The notes beneath the pieces were generated by a model. The model did not search any database. It was not told where the DNA came from and worked only from the letters and a program-made list of their open reading frames with translations. Position numbers and translations under genes: made by a program. 33,814 bases of DNA from an uncultured Clostridium sp. (GTDB lineage: Bacteria > Bacillota > Clostridia > Clostridiales > Clostridiaceae): the NCBI GenBank assembly GCA_937927335.1, contig CALBDU010000094.1, positions 1 to 33,814 on the forward strand, read 5' to 3'. This document shows positions 6,994-13,959 of the stretch, piece after piece. Position 1 is the first letter of the stretch. Every line of letters starts with the position of its first letter.

Positions 6994-9015
6994 TTAATTG
7001 AAACATATATATTTTGAGTTTTTTTCAATTTTTTTAATAAACTCATCCTTTATTCCCAGATCAGTTGTATTGGTACTTTGGAATAATTGGACAGCATCCC
7101 TGTTAGCTGCTTTCAAAATTCCTATATCATCTATCAGATCTGCCAGTATAAATTCGGTTTCTCCATGCTGCCTAAAGCCGAAAATTTCTCCGCCTCCCCT
7201 TATTTTCATGTCCTCCTCGGCAATAAAAAAGCCATCATTGCTCTGTTTTAATATATTCAGTCTCTTTTTTGCAATGTTGTTTTTTGAATAGGAAACAAGG
7301 ATGCAGCTGGACTTGAATTTTCCACGGCCAACCCTTCCTCTAAGCTGGTGGAGCTGAGCCAGTCCAAACCTGTCTGCATTTTCTATAATCATTAAGGTGG
7401 CGTTGGGCACATTAACCCCAACCTCAATAACGGTAGTTGATATAATGAGCTTCAATTCATTATTTTTAAACCCGTTCATTATATCTGCCTTCTCTTTTGA
7501 GCTCATTTTTCCATGAAGAACCCCAATATTAACCTCCTTAAAGAAATTCTTTTTTAATTCACTATATATTTTCTCTACGGAATTAAGATCTAGATTATCA
7601 TTTTCTTCGATTAAAGGACATACCACATAGACCTGTCTGCCCTTTTCAATTTCCTTCAAGGCATATTCATAAACTTTATTTCTTCGATATTCATCAAATA
7701 CAAAGGTATCAACCTTTTGCCTTCCTGGAGGGAGCTCATCTATTATTGACACGCTGAGATCACCATAAAGCAGCAGGCTTAATGTCCTTGGAATGGGGGT
7801 GGCGGTCATTACCATAGTATCTACACGCTTATCCTTATTTATGAGTCTGCTCCTTTGGAGCACTCCAAAACGGTGTTGTTCATCCGTTACTACTATTCCA
7901 AGATTCTTAAAGAAAACATCATCCTCCAGCAGTGCATGAGTGCCAACAACAAATTCAATTTCTCCATTTCGTAAACTTTCTTTTATTTCCTTTTTCTTCT
8001 TTAATGAAGTACTTCCGCAAAGCAGCTCGGTTTTAACGTTAAACCTGCCAAGAAAGCTGCTTGCTTCTGCATAATGCTGAGAAGCAAGAATTTCTGTAGG
8101 TGCCATCAGAACTCCTTGATATCCGTTTTTTATAACATTTAATATTGAAATTAAGGCAACTACGGTTTTGCCGCTTCCTACATCACCTTGAATAAGCCTG
8201 TTCATAGGAACAGCTTTTTTCTGATCCAGGAGTATTTCCCTAAGAACTTTTCTTTGTGCCATAGTCAGCTCATAATCAAGTTTATCAGTGACCTCATTCA
8301 TTTCCTTTGATACATTGAATGATATCCCTGCCTTCTCATTTTTACTAAATTCCGTCAAGGCCTTCAGCTTAAGTGAAAAAGTGAAAAGCTCCTGATACTT
8401 AAGCCTTTCCCTGGCTTTTTTTAGCTGGGACATGTCAGTTGGCATATGTATTTCCCTAAGTGAATTTTCTAGAGATTGAAATTCATATCTCTCCAAGATC
8501 CAATGAGGCATATTTTCTTCTATAGAGATGTTTTTGAAAATTTCTGTGATGAGCTTTAAAACTGTTGTACTGGTTAAAGAGCCCCTTAAAGGATATATGG
8601 GAATTATTTTTTCCTTTCCCTGCACATAAAAATTCCCTTTAACTATTGAAGGGTTAATCATGGCTTCTTCTCCGTTATAATTCTGAAGTACGCCCATAAG
8701 GTCGTATTCACCGCCTAAAGTAAGGTTATTTTTCATATAGGGCTGGTTAAACCATTTTCCCTTAAGCTTTTTACCATCACTGTCAAACAATACGGTAGTG
8801 AGAATTTTGCCTGTTTTAGTTCTGATATCCCTTTCAATTCTTAAAACTTTACAATGAAATATATTTTTGCCATTTTCCGAACTGTTTATTATTTCGTAAT
8901 CTCGTGGAAAATACAAGATTAGATCCATAATGCTAAATATTAGACACTTGTTAAGGCTTTCTTTGGTTTTAGGTCCTACCCCTTTTATTGCAGAAATATC
9001 ATCATTAATTTTCAT
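6994..9015 (-). CDS. recG: ATP-dependent DNA helicase RecG
   Basis: RecG is a branch-migrating helicase that processes stalled forks and Holliday junctions. The 673-residue length is normal. The N-terminal wedge/OB domain begins with an HhH-like ISAIKGVGPKTKESL. Helicase motifs follow: Walker A GDVGSGKTVVAL (about 275-287), DEQH, a TATPIPRTL segment, and QLRGRVGRG in the C-terminal motor domain. The ATG at 9015 follows GGGTGATTAA. It sits between fakA and rsmD on the same strand, as in many clostridia. Confidence 0.98.
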   Translation of the reverse strand: MKINDDISAIKGVGPKTKESLNKCLIFSIMDLILYFPRDYEIINSSENGKNIFHCKVLRIERDIRTKTGKILTTVLFDSDGKKLKGKWFNQPYMKNNLTLGGEYDLMGVLQNYNGEEAMINPSIVKGNFYVQGKEKIIPIYPLRGSLTSTTVLKLITEIFKNISIEENMPHWILERYEFQSLENSLREIHMPTDMSQLKKARERLKYQELFTFSLKLKALTEFSKNEKAGISFNVSKEMNEVTDKLDYELTMAQRKVLREILLDQKKAVPMNRLIQGDVGSGKTVVALISILNVIKNGYQGVLMAPTEILASQHYAEASSFLGRFNVKTELLCGSTSLKKKKEIKESLRNGEIEFVVGTHALLEDDVFFKNLGIVVTDEQHRFGVLQRSRLINKDKRVDTMVMTATPIPRTLSLLLYGDLSVSIIDELPPGRQKVDTFVFDEYRRNKVYEYALKEIEKGRQVYVVCPLIEENDNLDLNSVEKIYSELKKNFFKEVNIGVLHGKMSSKEKADIMNGFKNNELKLIISTTVIEVGVNVPNATLMIIENADRFGLAQLHQLRGRVGRGKFKSSCILVSYSKNNIAKKRLNILKQSNDGFFIAEEDMKIRGGGEIFGFRQHGETEFILADLIDDIGILKAANRDAVQLFQSTNTTDLGIKDEFIKKIEKNSKYICFN

Positions 9016-9052
9016 TTAATCACCCTGATTATAAAATATCATATCCGTAATA

Positions 9053-9078
9053 TTAAAAAAAGCCCTAAGGCCTTTTTA
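9053..9078 (-). terminator. Probable terminator after fakA
   Basis: On the minus strand AAAAAGGCC-TTA-GGGCTTTTTTT immediately follows the fakA stop. The stem has one G-G mismatch and ends in a run of seven T. It may be only partly efficient, since recG follows 60 bases later. Confidence 0.6.
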
Positions 9079-10692
9079 TTCAACAGATATTAAGAAGTAG
9101 TAAAGCGGCTGGCCACCGTCATAGCATTGTACATCCAGGTGACTGAATTTCTTTTCAACAGCGGAAACGAAATCATCAACTTTGTCAGGATCACATTCCC
9201 TGCCATAAAAAATTGTAATCAGCTCACTGCTTTCAGTTACCATTTCTGAAAGAAGATCCTCTGTAACCTTGAATATATCCTCCCCAACCTCAGCTATTTT
9301 GTTCTCTATGAGTCCTAATATATTTCCTTCCTTAATAGCTTTGCCATCAAGTTCAGTGTCTCTTACAGCATAGGTTACTGCTCCAGTTGTCACAGAAGAT
9401 ATTGCTGTGTTCATTGCTGAAATATTTTCTTCTTGAGTCAGTTCACTGCTGAAAACTGTTACCGCAGTTATTCCTTGAGGTATGGATTTTGATTGTATTA
9501 CCTTGACATTTTTATCTGAAAGCTCTGCTGCCTGAGTAGCTGCCATAATAATATTCTTATTATTTGGTAATATAAAAATGCATTCAGCGTTTAAATTATT
9601 AATTGAGCTTAATATATCCTGGGTGCTTGGATTCATGGTCTGACCGCCTTCTATTACAATGTCTACACCCAAGTCCTCAAATATGCTTTTAATTCCGTCA
9701 CCCATAGCCACAGAGACAAATGCATACTTTTTAATGTTTTCCTTAACTTCATAAATTTCTTCTTTATCAATGATGCTTCTATGTTGTTCCCTCATGTTGT
9801 CAATTTTTATTTTACTGAGCTCTCCATATTTTATTGCCTGAGAAAGAACAAAGCCTGGATCATTTGTATGAACATGCACCTTTATAATGTCGTCGGAGTT
9901 TACTACCAGCAGTGAATCTCCCACAGGTTCAAGAATTCTTTTTAAAGTTTCACTGCTTCCTTTAGAATTTAATATGAAAAATTCAGTACAATATCCAAAT
10001 TCAATTTTCTCATCAATAGTTTCCCTTTTTGAAAATTCAGTTACTGTTGCTTGAACATCATGGATTACAACATCTTCCATATTTCCATTCAGGAACTCAC
10101 TCATTCCTTCTAATAGGATCAGGAGACCCTTTCCTCCCGCATCTACAACTTTTGCTTTTTTCAGCACAGGAAGCATTTCAGGTGTTTTATTCAGGATATG
10201 GAGGCTATGCTTGCATACATCCTCCATCAGCTCTGAAAAATCTGATGCTTCAGATTTTAACGCACTTTCCCCAGCAGCCCTAATTACTGTGAGGATAGTT
10301 CCTTCAGTAGGTCTCATAACTGCTTTATAGGCAGATATTGAACCCTCCATTATGGCATTGGCAAACTCCCTGGAATCCACCTCTGATTTTCCTTCCAAAC
10401 CTTTAGCTATACCTCGTAAAATCTGGGACAGGATTACTCCGGAGTTTCCTCTGGCTCCCATAAGAGCCCCTTTTGCAAGTTTTTTTGCAATTTCACCTAA
10501 TGGTTCTCCCTTACTGTTTTGAATTTCCAAAACTGCAGACCTGAAGGTCATGGACATATTAGTTCCTGTATCTCCATCCGGTACAGGGAAAACGTTTAAC
10601 GAATTCACCAGATCCTTATTCTCTTCAAGCCTGTTATTGGCATTTATCATCATATTGTAAAATACCTGTCCATCAATTTTTGCATGCGTCAT
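9076..10692 (-). CDS. fakA: FakA-type fatty acid kinase subunit (DAK/YloV family)
   Basis: FakA is the ATP-binding subunit that, with a FakB carrier, phosphorylates exogenous fatty acids to acyl-phosphate for PlsX/PlsY. This 538-residue protein starts with a DhaL-like domain: NVFPVPDGDTGTNMSMTF (about 29-46), then KGALMGARGNSGVILSQILR. A middle region (KVVDAGGKGLLILLEG and beyond) and a C-terminal DegV-like region complete the family architecture. No fakB is in the window. The start ATG 10692 follows GGGGG at a slightly long distance. It is 15 bases downstream of asp23, the conserved yloU-yloV pair. Confidence 0.93.
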   Translation of the reverse strand: MTHAKIDGQVFYNMMINANNRLEENKDLVNSLNVFPVPDGDTGTNMSMTFRSAVLEIQNSKGEPLGEIAKKLAKGALMGARGNSGVILSQILRGIAKGLEGKSEVDSREFANAIMEGSISAYKAVMRPTEGTILTVIRAAGESALKSEASDFSELMEDVCKHSLHILNKTPEMLPVLKKAKVVDAGGKGLLILLEGMSEFLNGNMEDVVIHDVQATVTEFSKRETIDEKIEFGYCTEFFILNSKGSSETLKRILEPVGDSLLVVNSDDIIKVHVHTNDPGFVLSQAIKYGELSKIKIDNMREQHRSIIDKEEIYEVKENIKKYAFVSVAMGDGIKSIFEDLGVDIVIEGGQTMNPSTQDILSSINNLNAECIFILPNNKNIIMAATQAAELSDKNVKVIQSKSIPQGITAVTVFSSELTQEENISAMNTAISSVTTGAVTYAVRDTELDGKAIKEGNILGLIENKIAEVGEDIFKVTEDLLSEMVTESSELITIFYGRECDPDKVDDFVSAVEKKFSHLDVQCYDGGQPLYYFLISVE

Positions 10693-10707
10693 TTATGAAA
10701 TACCCCC

Positions 10708-11058
10708 CTAGACTCTTACACCTTGAACATTTACTGTGATGCTGGATACCTTTAATCCTGTGTAGTTTTCAACATTATACCTTATCTTTTGGATTACATT
10801 ATTAGCAATTACTGATATTTTAGTTCCATACTCAACCATAATATATAATTCTATAAATAATTCATTTTCTTTTGAACGAACTTTTACACCTCTGCTGAGG
10901 TTTTCTCCACGGATCAATTCCCATAGACCATCGGTAGCATTTTTAGATGCCATACCAACGACTCCATAACACTCCATTGTTGAAACACCTACAATGTTTG
11001 CCAATACCTCCTCGGAATAATTTATTAAGCCGTTAATATTTGTAATATTGCCTATCAT
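10708..11058 (-). CDS. Asp23/Gls24 family protein (YloU)
   Basis: A small cytosolic Asp23/Gls24-family protein of 116 residues. Family features seen are IVGVSTMECYGVVGM near the N terminus, the SRGVKVRSKENELFIELYI region, and a C-terminal VSSITVNVQGVRV. In other Firmicutes the family is linked to envelope stress and often sits before the yloV/fakA gene, as here. The ATG at 11058 follows AAGGAGGTTATTCT. It is the first gene of asp23-fakA-recG, with a good promoter at 11094-11122, and is divergent from rpmB. Confidence 0.93.
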   Translation of the reverse strand: MIGNITNINGLINYSEEVLANIVGVSTMECYGVVGMASKNATDGLWELIRGENLSRGVKVRSKENELFIELYIMVEYGTKISVIANNVIQKIRYNVENYTGLKVSSITVNVQGVRV

Positions 11059-11093
11059 AGAATAACCTCCTTAAATATAACACCTTATAAAAT

Positions 11094-11122
11094 ATTTTAT
11101 ATTAAATGAGAGATTTATTCAA
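11094..11122 (-). promoter_or_regulatory. Promoter for asp23-fakA-recG
   Basis: Minus-strand TTGAAT (11122-11117) and TAAAAT (11099-11094) are exactly 17 bases apart, with the start codon about 35 bases downstream. Confidence 0.55.
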
Positions 11123-11164
11123 GGATATATATTGAAACCGTGATATTTTTGATATTTAGCATGA

Positions 11165-11202
11165 TATAATACTTGCAAAATAACCAATGTTTATGATAAA
11201 AT
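11165..11202 (+). promoter_or_regulatory. Promoter region for rpmB
   Basis: Two overlapping candidates are present: an extended -10, TGATATAAT (11162-11170), and TTGCAA (11173-11178) with TAAAAT (11197-11202) at 18-base spacing. Either would give a short leader ahead of the rpmB SD. Confidence 0.45.
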
Positions 11203-11233
11203 AAATAATGTTTGAATCGAGGAGGTGTTTTCA

Positions 11234-11425
11234 GTGTCAAGAAAATGCGAAGTATGCGGAAAAGGTGTTGTTGCTGGAGTACAGTTCAGTCACTCACACC
11301 GTCAAAGTAAAAGAACATGGGCTCCTAACTTGAGAAAAGTTAAGGCTATAGTTGAGGGAACACCTAAGACTATACACGTATGTACCAGATGCCTTAGATC
11401 AGGCAAGGTTCAGCGTGCTATATAA
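11234..11425 (+). CDS. rpmB: Ribosomal protein L28
   Basis: A 63-residue large-subunit protein that starts MSRKCEVCGKGVVAG and ends HVCTRCLRSGKVQRAI. The CEVC and CTRC pairs mark the zinc-binding form. The start is GTG at 11234, behind GAGGAGGTGTTTTCA; an in-frame GTG at 11225 is part of that SD. It is transcribed alone, opposite to its neighbours, flanked by the asp23 promoter region and the shared terminator with spoVM. Confidence 0.97.
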   Translation: MSRKCEVCGKGVVAGVQFSHSHRQSKRTWAPNLRKVKAIVEGTPKTIHVCTRCLRSGKVQRAI

Positions 11426-11435
11426 TGTAAAGATA

Positions 11436-11475
11436 AAAAATGCAGTTGATATAACAATTGCATTTTTTATTTTTT
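11436..11475. terminator. Bidirectional terminator between rpmB and spoVM
   Basis: AAAAATGCAGTTG (11436-11448) pairs with CAATTGCATTTTT (11455-11467) over 13 positions with one G-U and a 6-base loop. T-runs follow on the plus strand (for rpmB), and A/T tracts on the other side serve minus-strand transcripts ending at spoVM. Confidence 0.82.
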
Positions 11476-11479
11476 TTAT

Positions 11480-11545
11480 TCATTTTTTAAAAAATCTAAC
11501 AATAGCTGATAAAAAGCCTGGAAGTTTAACTGTAATTATCTTCAA
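11480..11545 (-). CDS. spoVM: SpoVM, spore coat anchoring peptide (21 aa)
   Basis: SpoVM is a tiny amphipathic helix that recognises the convex forespore membrane and recruits SpoIVA to start coat assembly. The minus strand encodes 21 residues that open MKIITVKLPGFLSAIV and end RFFKK. Without gaps this aligns to Bacillus SpoVM (MKFYTIKLPKFLGGIVR...): K2, T5, K7, L8, the key P9, F11, L12, I15, V16 and R17 are identical. The start is TTG at 11545, behind GGGGGCAGGGAT. The place, next to rpmB and downstream of thiN, is where Bacillus keeps spoVM. It is 26 residues in Bacillus; this copy is shorter at the C terminus. It lies 14 bases after the 56-aa gene and ends at the shared terminator. Confidence 0.85.
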   Translation of the reverse strand: MKIITVKLPGFLSAIVRFFKK

Positions 11546-11559
11546 ATCCCTGCCCCCAA

Positions 11560-11730
11560 TCACTTAGTGCTGCTGATTAAATACCAGCCAAGATATACAA
11601 GGGCCCCTCCTGCAGCAATTATCCATCCCCAAAAGGGTATTAATATCGAAAGAATTAATCCTATACCAATTGCCGCCAGGGCTATTCCGATCTTTTTTTT
11701 CAACTTGCAGCGGTCCTTATACTTAGACAT
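11560..11730 (-). CDS. Small two-segment membrane protein upstream of spoVM (56 aa, unknown)
   Basis: The minus strand encodes 56 residues: a basic N terminus (MSKYKDRCKLKKK), a hydrophobic helix IGIALAAIGIGLILSIL, the turn IPFWGWI, a second hydrophobic stretch ending GGALVYLGWYLI, and a short SSTK tail. This predicts a helical hairpin with the N terminus inside. I do not recognise a named family. The organised hydrophobic pattern, the intact frame and the fit between thiN and spoVM support a real gene. The SD is weak (GGAT about 9 bases before ATG 11730). A TATAAT/CATATAAT box lies upstream. The function could be linked to sporulation by position only. Confidence 0.65.
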   Translation of the reverse strand: MSKYKDRCKLKKKIGIALAAIGIGLILSILIPFWGWIIAAGGALVYLGWYLISSTK

Positions 11731-11794
11731 ATATTTATCCAGTCAAATTGCTTTAATAGCATTATATGCTTGAAATTTTATTTTGATACAAAAA

Positions 11795-12430
11795 TTAATC
11801 CCTTGAATATAAAACCATAAGAAGTCCGTCTGTAAAATATATTTCCACCTCTTCATCAAGGAATTCATTTGATATGGTTAACGGGTCTCCTAATATAAGT
11901 TTGTGATCATATAAAGGATATTTAGCACCCTTTATTGACAAGTTATTTACAGTATCGCAAAATGCCTGCACTGAAAATGTGCTTCCCCTTTTTCCAGTCA
12001 GCTTAAGAGGAGCTTTACTTAGCATAATAATATTATGGTCATCTTTTATATATCCACTAATTTCCATCTCAATGCAGGTTCTCAGCAGCCCAAGATTTCC
12101 TATTACATGATCCAGCCGTGTACCTGTACAGCCTAAAAATATGATAGTATCTGAATTTAACTTAACTGCCAGCTCCAATGCCAGTTCTGTATCTGTGAAG
12201 TCTTTATCCTTTGGGTATTCATGAACTTTACAGCTTGAATTTCTGAAGAATTCCAAAGTCACCGGATTTATAGAGTCAAAATCCCCTACAAGAAAATCCG
12301 GTATTATACCATTATCTCTAAGGTAATTTCCTCCGCTGTCTACCGCTATCAAAACATCTGCATCCTCAAGCTCACTTTTAACCAGACTCAAGGAAGGTGC
12401 CCGTCCCCCTGAGAATATTACTGCCTTCAT
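11795..12430 (-). CDS. thiN: Thiamine pyrophosphokinase (ThiN type)
   Basis: This enzyme transfers pyrophosphate from ATP to thiamine to give the cofactor TPP. The 211-residue protein shows the family motifs ADSGGNYL-like (VDSGGNYLRDNGIIPDFLVG) followed by DFDSI, KDFTDTELAL, and GCTGTRLDHVIGNL. The ATG at 12430 overlaps the rpe stop by 4 bases, and a GAGGT lies upstream. It follows rsgA-rpe as in Bacillus. No TPP riboswitch is visible ahead of it. Confidence 0.96.
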   Translation of the reverse strand: MKAVIFSGGRAPSLSLVKSELEDADVLIAVDSGGNYLRDNGIIPDFLVGDFDSINPVTLEFFRNSSCKVHEYPKDKDFTDTELALELAVKLNSDTIIFLGCTGTRLDHVIGNLGLLRTCIEMEISGYIKDDHNIIMLSKAPLKLTGKRGSTFSVQAFCDTVNNLSIKGAKYPLYDHKLILGDPLTISNEFLDEEVEIYFTDGLLMVLYSRD

Positions 12431-13080
12431 AGTAACTGACCTCTTAATTCTGAAATGTTTTCCTTAATAAGTCCGTCCTTAAATACAGAGGAACCTGCTA
12501 CAATTACATTTGCACCCATATCAGCAGCTTCCTTGATATTTTCCTTTGTTATACCACCATCTACCTGTATCATTAGCTTATTATTGCTTTTATCGCTTAA
12601 AGCCTTTAAATCTCTGATTTTATCAGAACAATATTTTATATATTTCTGTCCTCCAAAACCAGGATTAACAGACATGATTAATACCATATCCAGGCTTGGC
12701 AGCAAATATTTGAGCACATCTACAGGAGTGCCTGGATTCAAAGCAACACCAGCTTTAACATTGAAGCTTTTTATGTAGTTTACAGTTCTGTCAATGTGAT
12801 TATCCGCCTCATAATGCACCGTAATTATATCGGCTCCTGAGGCAGCAAAGTCCTCTATGTACCTTGAGGGCTCCTGTATCATAAGGTGTACATCAAAGAT
12901 CATTTTTGTAAGAGGCCTTATGCTCTTTATTACAGGTATTCCATAGGATATATTAGGTACAAAGCATCCATCCATCACGTCTATATGGACCATGTCAGCT
13001 CCAGCTTTGTCTAATTCAATTATTTGTTCCCCAAGCCTGGAAAAATCGGCAGCCAGGATTGAGGGTGCAATTTTAATCAT
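12427..13080 (-). CDS. rpe: Ribulose-phosphate 3-epimerase
   Basis: Rpe interconverts ribulose-5-phosphate and xylulose-5-phosphate in the pentose phosphate pathway. It is a 217-residue TIM barrel with APSILAADFSRLG, the metal/catalytic segments VHIDVMDGCFVPN and FDVHLMI, the loop VNPGFGGQKY and the phosphate-binding VDGGI. The ATG at 13080 overlaps the rsgA end by 8 bases and thiN overlaps its stop, indicating translational coupling. Confidence 0.98.
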   Translation of the reverse strand: MIKIAPSILAADFSRLGEQIIELDKAGADMVHIDVMDGCFVPNISYGIPVIKSIRPLTKMIFDVHLMIQEPSRYIEDFAASGADIITVHYEADNHIDRTVNYIKSFNVKAGVALNPGTPVDVLKYLLPSLDMVLIMSVNPGFGGQKYIKYCSDKIRDLKALSDKSNNKLMIQVDGGITKENIKEAADMGANVIVAGSSVFKDGLIKENISELRGQLL

Positions 13081-13945
13081 ATCTTTTCCTCCTCGTATTA
13101 GCTATCTCATCTAGAAGTTTTGTATAGAAATCATAACGAATTTTATTGATTTCACCATTTTCTACAGCATCCTTAACAGAACAGCCGGGTTCCTTGTGAT
13201 GGATGCAGCCATTAAACCGGCAGTGTCCTATATACTGGTTGAACTCCGGGAAACAGTACTGCAGCTCTTCTTTTTCAATATTTTCAATGTCAAGAGACGA
13301 AAAACCTGGTGTGTCAACAATAAAGCCATCCTCCACCTGAATGAGCTCGCTGTGTCTTGTGGTATGCTTTCCCCTGCCAAGCTTTTCACTTACACTGCCA
13401 GTTTCCATCAGAACCCTACCTGCAACAGCATTTAGGATGGTGGATTTTCCAACACCGGAAGGTCCGCATAAAACAGTTATATTATCCCTTAATCGTTCCT
13501 TGATTTTCACTATGCCTTCACCCTGCAGCGCATTAATAAGAAGCAGATCATAACCTGTGCTCTTAAGCATACTCACTATATTTTTATTATTTTCATCCAT
13601 CAGGTCGGATTTATTAAGACATACTGTTATTTTAAGATTGTTGTGTTCGCAAAGCACAAGAAACCTGTTAAGCAGGTCTACATTGATATCGGGGCTTTTG
13701 AATGCAAAAACCACCAGAGCATGGGTTATATTGGCTACAGCAGGCCTAACCAGACTGCTTTTCCTTGGAAGGACCTTGTCAATAACACCTTTGCCGTTTT
13801 TTGCGGTTATTTCAACTAAATCACCAACCATAGGGGTAAGTTCATCAAATCTGAACTTACCCCTTGCTTTACATTCAACCAATTCATTATCTAAAGTTTT
13901 AATATAATAGAAACCGGCAATTCCTTTAACTATAGTTCCCTGCAT
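13073..13945 (-). CDS. rsgA: Ribosome small-subunit GTPase RsgA
   Basis: RsgA is a circularly permuted GTPase that acts late in 30S maturation. The 290-residue protein has an N-terminal OB fold, then G4 NKSD (111-114) ahead of G1 GPSGVGKS (161-168) and G3 DTPG (211-214), the permuted order. A C-terminal zinc site is formed by C242, C247, H249 and C255. The ATG at 13945 follows CAGGAGGATAT. It lies directly after prkC. In Bacillus the RsgA homologue is a PrkC substrate, which fits the neighbourhood. Confidence 0.97.
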   Translation of the reverse strand: MQGTIVKGIAGFYYIKTLDNELVECKARGKFRFDELTPMVGDLVEITAKNGKGVIDKVLPRKSSLVRPAVANITHALVVFAFKSPDINVDLLNRFLVLCEHNNLKITVCLNKSDLMDENNKNIVSMLKSTGYDLLLINALQGEGIVKIKERLRDNITVLCGPSGVGKSTILNAVAGRVLMETGSVSEKLGRGKHTTRHSELIQVEDGFIVDTPGFSSLDIENIEKEELQYCFPEFNQYIGHCRFNGCIHHKEPGCSVKDAVENGEINKIRYDFYTKLLDEIANTRRKRYD

Positions 13946-13959
13946 ATATCCTCCTGCTA

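Noticed and set aside
11352..11773. Two plus-strand frames after rpmB
   Set aside because: They run through the bidirectional terminator and antisense to spoVM and the 56-aa gene, which have better start signals and conserved sequence.
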